DNA of 60,000 bases from Mesostigma viride (lineage: Eukaryota; Streptophyta; Mesostigmatophyceae; Mesostigmatales; Mesostigmataceae): NCBI GenBank assembly GCA_009746045.1, contig RPFO01000154.1:8029693-8089692 (forward strand), given 5' to 3'. The notes beneath the pieces are model-generated. The model did not search any database and had not been told where the DNA came from. It saw nothing but the letters and a program-made list of their open reading frames with translations. The position numbers and the translations under genes were made by a program. Each line of letters opens with the position of its first letter. Positions within the stretch are counted from its first letter, which is position 1. Below, piece after piece: positions 52,148 to 60,000 of the stretch.

Positions 52148-55100
52148 CTACACGGCAAGTCTGCTAGTAGGAGTCGCACCGCAAGGGGGTGTAGCGACCT
52201 CTATGGCCTGTCTCCCAGGCACTCTAATATCCAAGCTCTGCTGCCCTGGTGTGCCGATCTCGATGCTTTGCTGAGGTGATCGGAAGTCGTTATCCGCCAG
52301 GAGGTGAAACCTGTCCTTGGCGCTGTTCAGCATCCCGTGCAGTCGCATGCGTGCTGAGACCTTGGGCTGCTTGTCCGCCTCCTCCTTACTTGCCTTTTTG
52401 TTTTTATCGGCATCCTGCTTCTGCATCTTTGGGTCGTACCGGTAGGCCTGGCGGACCAGCGTCTCCGCCTTGATGCCCACCGGGAGCAGCGATAACATCT
52501 CTGCGATACGCTCTGGTTCCGTGAGGCGGTGCGTGATGTGGCGCTTGATGAGGCGGAACCAGCACCAGGCGATGGCCAGCAGAAGGGCGACCATGAGGAT
52601 AATCTGTAGCAAACAAACCATGAAGATAAATTTCACCATCATGCATGGGCTAGGAGCTGGATGTCACGAAGGGCTATACAGCAAGGGACCAGAGCATGTC
52701 AGGAATTATATCCTTTGTACATTATTGATATAACAGTCAATGGGAAGGTGGTACACTGATGATGACGGTAGCTGTCATGCCATACAATCCGCATTGATGT
52801 GCCAGATTCACCAGGTACCACAGACCAGATAGCCGGCCAAGGGGGAAAATGAAAAGGACAGCATATAAACTCTATAACAATTCTCGGCCTCGCCCCCAGA
52901 TTACATGCACAAACATTGATCGGTCTGCCCGTATCCATGTTTCCACACAAAGGTGGAGGACCAGAAGTAAGCATCCCCCGCCATCGCATCCCCCAACCCA
53001 CAACGTCCAAGGTAACCACGCCTCACAAAGACATGAGGATTTGCTCAATCAGCTATCCAACGCCAGAAATACTGCCAGACATTGCCCCCTGAGTGAGGGA
53101 CACAGATTGCGGATGGCATTGAATGACCCACCTGTGCTTGTAATCGGTGACGGTAATTGCGAGAAATAATATCCTCAAACATGAGGTTCAGCCCGGTCAT
53201 GCCCGCCGCAATGTCGGAGTCGGCAAAGAACAGGACGTATTGCAGGAGAGGGTCGACGATGCTGCTCAGGCCTGCTGCTTCCCCCAGCCGGTCAGCTTTG
53301 TCTATCAGTGACCACACCTGGCTGTCGAGACCCCTGCTTTGAATAGGGTACCTGCAGAAGTGGCAGTGGCACATTGATCGGAAAGCTATAAGCACACACT
53401 AGCTGGCTACAGATTGCATCAGAGGGAGATACGAGGTGGTTGGTATAAATGGTCCCTGAACCAGCTAATTCTCAAGAGAAAGCGGGGTCAGGTAATCGAG
53501 ACACTCACGTTCCGTCCACGTCACACAGCTCGTACTGGTATCTCGGGTAGCATGTACTCACGCTAGGCCTTAAGAAAACTGCACCCTCTGCACGTCTCGA
53601 GAACGTTCCTCTGTGTATATGCTTCGGTTGCCATTTCCAGACCCCCCTCAATTCTGGCTTATTGTTCAGAGAAACCGAAGGTTACTAAACGTTGGAAGGA
53701 GGGGACGTTGCAGAGCACAGGGCAGCTTACCAGGGGTGTGTTTCGTTCAGGCACGGGGTGGTGTCTGAGAATTCACCCATGTTGATCTGCAAGTGTATGC
53801 ACAATTGCTTCCCGAACAGCAGACGGGTTGTCTCCGTGGCAAAAAAGATTATCCCCTCGGGGCCATCGCCGGCGCTTCTGTTGCCGCGAGTCATCACAAG
53901 ATAGTGCTCCTGCAGGCTCACCACCGCGGCATCCAGCTGCTGCTGCAGGTCTGCACGGCTGTAGATGTGGTCGGCCCCAAGCACCTGGTCAAAGAAACGG
54001 GGGGTGGGGGGGTGGGGGGGGAAGGGGGAGGGGGGGGGAGATGGGGAGTCAACGGCGAAGCAGAGCCCTGCGATGTCCGAGGATGTTTGGGTCACAGGTG
54101 CATCAAGCATAGATGGTTATTAACAAAATAGGGTGCATGCTGGTTTCGCATTCTAGTCAAGAAGCGGTGCCCTCCAGACAAGAACCTGGCTGTCCTAGAA
54201 GTCAGGACAAGCACGGAGTCGTGGCTCACCCAGTCCAGTTCTCAACTATAAGCACGCGACATGGCGGGCGGCACTGTCAAAGTGTCCGACATCATAATAA
54301 GACAGACCCCTGTGTTGTTACAGTAATGCACTACTGACCAGAGCCTTGACTGTTCAAAAGCGGCTGCCAGCCAAATCAGCGCAATGCCCCAACCTCAACA
54401 CCCAGATGGCAACCAACGCAAACGCCCCCTTTATGCAACCGTGTGCCCATCATAACTTGGGCCTCGCCCTGAGCACACACAAAAAGCCAATACATAGCAG
54501 CCTCGCAGAAGGATAAATAAGCGGTAGCAAGTAAGTCACGACAGCAAGGACTAACCAGCAAGTGAGTTATGACAGCAAGAATGAAACAACCCTCATTAAC
54601 GCTTTCAAAGCATTCTACTGGGGGATATTAGGTATTATTTGCACTGCTTTTCAAACATTTTTTATCCATGCTGTCACGGCTGGTGCTGTCACAGCGCCTT
54701 ACTTGATTAAGAAGCACGTGACTGCATCAGGTGGGTACCAATGAAGGGACCTTCGACCGCTATACACATTGAAAAGGAGGGAGGGCGCCGTACTCAACTC
54801 ACACAGAACCTTAATTTAGTCTCACACACAGCACCTTACTCAATGTAAATTTAAGACGTACCAACTCCTGTGCGAGGAACGCGACATTGGACACGCGGTA
54901 CAGCACGTCACCCGTGGCCATGATGTTGCCGATCAGCGGCTCGTCCTGCCTCTGCCACAGCATGGTGGCGCCAAAATAGGCACCCATGAGCACCGCGATG
55001 AGCACGAGCGGGACAAAGTAGACCAAGGGGCGTGACTTGCGGCTGTCCAGCGACATGCCCTGCATGCCATGCCGCGACTTTCGCAGGCTGAAGTTGATCT

Positions 55101-58100
55101 GGGTCGGCGCCGCAGTGCCAGTCTTGTCTCCAGCATGCGAGGTATTGGATATTCCTGGAGTTTTCATGCCACCTGCCTTTGCCCGCATTGATCGAGCGTC
55201 CCCATTGGTCCCAGTGAGGCAGACACCACCCTTTGGCCCCTCATGTTTATCGCCATTCACGTCGTTTGCATTGCTGTCAATGAGCGCATCCTCTGCATCG
55301 TCGTCGTCGTCGTCCCCATCCTGGTCAATCTCGATCTCGATCGGTTGCCTTGCCAGCTGGCGCAGGATCGGACGCGGAATGAGCAGGAAAACATTGTAGA
55401 GGATGACACGCTCATGCCCAGCCTTTACAACAAGGTAGAAGAGGACAGCTGCCGCTAGAGGGACCAGCACGACAACCTGGCCCAGAAACAGGACGGCCAT
55501 GATGATGGTCAGCTTCTCATGGGTGTCCCTCACGACTTGGGCTTCCAGCTGGGCCAGCACAATGAACGAGGGGGCCAGCTTGAGGTGACCGTTGTACATC
55601 ACGAATCGCCAGTTGCGCTCGTCGCGATCGGGCTTGTCTGCCGTCGTGTGGTTGTGTGGGTAGCAGATCTTGCGCGCCGAGCGGGCGTACCGCGTGGCGG
55701 TGTCCCACAGGCTCCACATCTCAACGAGATCGTTCGTGGGGCGGATGTCGATGAAACGGCGGATGACCATATTCTTATCCGTGAACAGCTTGTACACCTG
55801 CGCGGCGGGCTTGCGGGTCTTGCCATCAGGGCCGATGAACACTTCCTGCAGGGCAATACGTGCACGATATCATATTGCAGTCAATGGTGGCTGGGGGGTT
55901 GCAAGTGCTGACTTTATTTTCTTAAGAAAGCAGGGAAACGGATTATGCCCACAAGTGACAAGTAAACGGCTGCAGGAGCCAAGAAGCTGAAATCATTGAT
56001 GCTCATCACTAGAGTTGAGACAAAATACTTCCTAGTTTTGAGCATAGAAGAAGGAACAAGGAGAACTCTTATTTCTTACCTGTATCTTGTACAGCATCTC
56101 GCTTGCATACTTGCACACCAGCGCCTCTGTCCGTGGCACGTCCTGTACTGGTGTACCCCCCGGGCGGCCCGCCATGTCCAGCACGCGCGAGTACTGCGCG
56201 ATCTTGAGCGCGTCGTGCGCTCCCTGTGCGGCGTTCTTGACAAGCACGGTCTTCTCGTGACGGTCCATGATCAGAAGCCGCTCCTGGACCAGCAGCCCGG
56301 CCGCGAGCGCTACCACGAGCAGCATGACCACCTTGAACCAGAGCACGAGCCGGCGCGCACACTTGGACGTGGCGGGCGCCTCGAGGAGACCACGGATTGA
56401 TCGGAAGCGTTTGAAGCGCACGGCCCCTGCGAGTGTGCCTCCCTCTCCATCGGTCATGCTCGACGAGGCACTCGAGTGGGTGCCATCCTCGCTGGCGCTC
56501 CCTTGCTGAGATCCATCTTTGTCCGGCCGCCTGCCACCCTCTGCCCCCGTGCCCTGCGGCACGCCGCCTGGGCTGTTTGCAGGGGTAGCGGCATTGCCGT
56601 CAGCGGGGGCGTCCCCTTTGGTAACTCCTGCGATTTGGTCGCCCAGGAACCGCTCCATCGCAAGCGAGAGTGGCTTCTTTTTCTTATTCTTCGTTTCCTG
56701 TCCTCCATTGTCATTAGTCTCGTCGCTGTCATCATTGCCAGCACCATCCCCTGTGGGAGAATCCGAAGTTGGCAAGGTCGCGGCTTCGCGCACACCGCTA
56801 GCCTCGCTGTCGTCCTTCTCTTGGCTAAACCGCACCCCCCGCCGCTTGGGAGCCCCTGTCTTGGGCAGTGCCTTGCTGGCATCTTTTGCCAGCCCAGCAT
56901 CGCACACGGCCTCAATCTCCTCCTCCTTCCCCTCCCGTTGCTTCCCTTGGCCCACCATGCCATCCCTTTCCTCGTCCTCCTTGTCCTCCTCCCCATCCTC
57001 CTCTTCCTCGCCATCGCCAACATCTACCAGCGCATCGTTCTTCTTGCTCCCATCCAGGGAGCCTGTGCCGTCTCCCTGCTCTGATGTCCGGACATTGATG
57101 GACTCAGTGTTGACGGCTACATCCTCGGGCGCCAAGTCCCGATCGCTCTGCGGGAGACACAGACAGCGCGCCACATACTTCGCCCCATTATAGGCCCCAC
57201 GACCATCGCCCTTGGAACCAGCTGGCACCTCCACCATTTCCAGCTCGATGGAGAACACGGTGCCGTCACGGTGCAGACAGTCCATGCGGCGGCGTGCACC
57301 CAGCAGCTTGGCCACCATGGCTGTGTTGATGCCGGCCTTGGTGGGGTCCGCGCTGGCCTCATAGTTGCTGTCCTCCATGTCGGGTATCAGTGGCGGCTCT
57401 GCCTTCCGCTGCCAGAGCGCGCCGCAGCGGGGCGTGAACAGCTTGGAGACGCTGGATCCCACTAGCGCGGTTTGGCTGCGAGATGATAATCAGTAGGAGG
57501 GGCACGGGGAATGGGAGCACATGCGTGATGCAACAACAGTTACTAATCGAGCGCAAGCTTGTGCAGCACGTTCATGTATAGCAGCATAGATGTGTGGGAT
57601 CGGGTAACAAACCAGGGCAACCTTGCTATGCTAATTAATCGTTGACGTCATTGGGCGTTGCAGTACCAGCCATGTTGTATCTATTGTTACTATGGCACAA
57701 ACGGTTACTGCTGTGTTAGAATTGCATGACTACGACACTGCTGCTGCTTCTGCTGCTGCTGCGTGGACGTTCAATCAAGTATCAATGGTGAAGAGCTAAG
57801 GACAAAAAATACCTCCAATCACTAGCCACCAGCCCACAGCAGGATTGAATGCTCCTACAGTATTTGATGAATATGAGCTTGTAGTAGCTAGCATCATGCA
57901 TCAAGTCAAGTAAACACATCAGAAACACGAATGAAGTGATTGTCTTGCAGTAAGGAAACGGGGTCAATGCGCCGTTCTTAGCTCAGAACCTGACTGACTG
58001 CACAAGCAACCAGTAGACCAAGGCAAATGACTCACGGGTATCCGAAGAATGCCTCCATAGCATCGTTCACAACCACCACGGTGCCGTCCTCGGCGATGCC

Positions 58101-59901
58101 GACGACACCCTCCACGGCCGCCAGGGTCCACACCTGGCACCGGATGATGTCCTCCCCGTCCCCCAGTGCCCGCTCCAGCTGCACCACGCCCACCGTGCCA
58201 TTGGTGTTGCGCCCGCTGCCATTGCTAGCAGCCGTGCCCCCACGTGCCTGCCGCAGGACCGGCAGGCGCCAGCTGGCGTGCTGCCCCTTGCGCTCGGCCT
58301 GGAAGAGCAGGTCGGCGAGGCTGCGGGCCCCCGCGCCGCCATTGCAGCGGCTCAGGTCGAGCAGGTCATTGATGGACATGCCGATCAGCTGCGTGCGGGG
58401 TATGCCCAGCAGGTCCTCTGCGTTTGCCCCCGCGCTCTGGATGTTCACGCCGCTCCCGTCCAGCTGGAGCATGACGCGCTGGATGTTGAGCGCACCTGCA
58501 GAGTCCACCGGCGAGATCTTGGCAGTGAACGAGCGGGCGCCCTTGTCATCACGGATTTCCTGGACCTGCAATCCAAAGGAAGCCCGCCCATGGTCATTCG
58601 GTTAAACCGTGCACGCAGTTGGCGGCACTCGCGTGACATGTGGCTGACAGCACGGCCTTGCATAGAGGTTTGTGCGTGGATGCTGGCAGCAACGTGAGGC
58701 TCGCTTTGCATTCATGGGAAACCATTCAGGAGGGCTTCAGGCTGAACAAAGCTGATAGAGTGTCCATAACTGCGCGTGGACCAAATGAGTACATTCTTAC
58801 TTACCATGACAAGGCATGCCATGTGTCTATCGTGCAAGGCATTTATACTTGCATCATACTTGTTGGCATTAAGCCAGAAATTAATAAGGCGCTCCTTGCA
58901 TGGTTGCAGCTTTCAAAAAACTCCCTGGTCCCCTCGACTTTTGTCAAAGCAGCCTGGCAGCCACAACAAGGAAATAGAAGTTTGATGACTCTATAAAATT
59001 AGTTAAGTAAGGTACGAGAGAGACCGCCGCAGGGGGAGAGCCGCCGGCTCTAGGTCCCGCCGGGCATGCGGATGGCAGGCATTAGGCAAGTCTGAAAATA
59101 AATTAGAGAAACTGTGAGCCAGCTGCCCTTTGTCAGGCCGCGCGCAACTAGTTTTGGGCTCAAGTACAGAATGTACAACATTACTGAAAAATCCGGCGTC
59201 ACGGGTTAGTGACATGACGATCGCCACCTGCCGGTGGCCATATTTTGTGACCCAAAGCACTTTGTGTGGCAAGCCCTATTGGCCTATGGAACTAGGAGTA
59301 GGAATAGTTCAAAGCTAATGTATCTCGGAGGGAGGTTTTGACACAAGTCTGATGTTACACGGAAAGTGAATGATGATTGTCAACGGCTGTCCTGCTTGTC
59401 CGCCAGGGAATACAGCCAAACATAGTTTATAATCTACGCAGTTTCTTTCACCCACCCGCCCACCTTTTTTCTCTGTTGGTTGGGGGCATGCACTATGTGC
59501 TGCATTGTCTTCATATCTTTCAGTTCCACCTGGCCATGCATTCATATGTGCGGTCCATACATGTATATGATTGGGGGCATGCACTATGTGCTGCATTGTC
59601 TTCATATCTTTCGGTTCCACCTGGCCATGTATTCATATGTGCGGTCCATATATGTACATAAGGGCGTCCGGAGTATGTGTGCAGGACTTACGGTCAGGTT
59701 GATGCAGAACGTGGAGCCATCCGCGTGGAGCCCCACCACAGAGCGGCCCAGGTGCGTGCCGACGAGGCGTCCCTGTGGCCCCCTCTTGTTGTACCGCGTC
59801 AGGTATTGCTCGTGGAAGAAAGAGTACGGCAGGGGCATAAGCTCGGAGACGTTCTTCTTGAGCATGAGGGGCTCTTTGTAGCCGAACAGCTCGCACACAA
59901 A
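52148..59901 (-). CDS. PAS-domain multi-span membrane protein (tiny-macrocysts-like), 3' part
   Basis: Seven exons in consistent phases: 59901-59692, 58565-58036, 57475-56080, 55845-54862, 53984-53731, 53351-53132, 52603-52148 (TAG). They encode about 1349 residues. The gene continues 5' beyond the window. Three PAS-type regions are visible: FVCELFGYKEPLML..., IQSAGANAEDLLGIPRTQLI, and VEGVVGIAEDGTVVVVNDAM. The last continues across the splice into ALVGSSVSKLFTP. An acidic low-complexity linker (exon 3) precedes a first membrane span (about 623-650). Others lie at about 824-852, 985-1009 and 1199-1219. Between spans are soluble parts with RKICYPHNHTTADKPDRDE and ADLQQQLDAAVVSLQEHY. Chlorophytes have many PAS/membrane proteins annotated as tiny-macrocysts-like. 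The role is probably sensory; ligand and output are unknown. Confidence 0.88.
53985..54861 (-). other. Intron with extreme polypyrimidine tract
   Basis: The acceptor at 53985 is preceded on the minus strand by about 40 nt of almost pure C (the G-run at 54000-54042 on the plus strand), then TTTCTTTGACCAG. No gene is seen inside. Confidence 0.8.
58566..59691 (-). other. Intron with 91-bp tandem duplication
   Basis: The intron (donor ACC|GTAAGT, acceptor ATTGCAG|GTC, phase 0) includes two copies of a 91-bp unit at about 59480-59661. Shared blocks include GGGGGCATGCACTATGTGCT and GTTCCACCTGGCCATG. Confidence 0.85.
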
Positions 59902-60000
59902 CTGGCGAAACACGGCAGATGGATGCATGCACGCACCAGTTTGCAAGATCAGCTTTGCAATAGGTTGCAAGATCGACTTTGCAATGAGATTACCCCCCCA

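Noticed and set aside
58640-58996. 118-residue plus-strand ORF
   Set aside because: It lies antisense within an intron of the PAS gene and shows no domain or splice support.

Overview
The window looks like nuclear DNA of a green alga, probably a chlorophyte of the volvocine/chlamydomonad type. Host exons are GC-rich and separated by spliceosomal introns of about 0.2-1.5 kb with GT...AG borders. Proteins carry long low-complexity inserts. A multi-PAS, multi-membrane-span protein of the kind common in chlorophytes is present. Most of the DNA is transposable elements, many nested. The taxonomic call is an inference from style, not from a marker gene.

Host genes. Three can be modelled with matching splice phases, all on the minus strand: an F-box-like/leucine-rich-repeat protein (5917 to 2237, two exons); an N-terminally acylated-looking TPR-RING ubiquitin ligase (45861 to about 40755, three exons plus one unresolved frame change); and the 3' part of a PAS-domain membrane protein (about 59901 to 52148, seven exons, 5' end outside the window). 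Two weak candidates lie at 7190-7555 and 49423-49749 (+).

Mobile DNA, left to right. 1-690: pieces of dispersed repeats. 690-1990: LINE copy A. 8483-10428 (-) and 10613-14104 (+): head-to-head LINE copies B and C/D; C/D is split by a truncated hAT transposon at 11302-12614 with an 8-bp target duplication. 14277-15450 (+) and 17690-16262 (-): an inverted pair of a second LINE family (E/F). 18650-20972: an ORF1-bearing element split by LINE copy G with an 11-bp target duplication. 20973-22865: a TTAA-flanked transposon. 22870-36960: an old plus-strand LTR retrotransposon split by a complete Ty3/gypsy chromovirus at 23812-35629 (LTRs, PBS, PPT, 5-bp target duplication). The chromovirus carries an extra ORF after its integrase, and that ORF is broken by a 950-bp nested palindrome (25256-26205) that has its own 5-bp target duplication. 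36961-39530: LINE ORF1-type pieces, one followed by a LINE tail but with no reverse transcriptase. 39677-40200 and 50400-50985: 3' fragments of a third LINE group. 46411-48497: a second TTAA-flanked transposon.

The most unusual items are the nested palindrome, a bulged hairpin with a CAAC-type loop placed before AT-repeat tails of several LINE groups, RT-less ORF1 elements, and tandem duplications that copy 5' splice sites into introns of two unrelated host genes.
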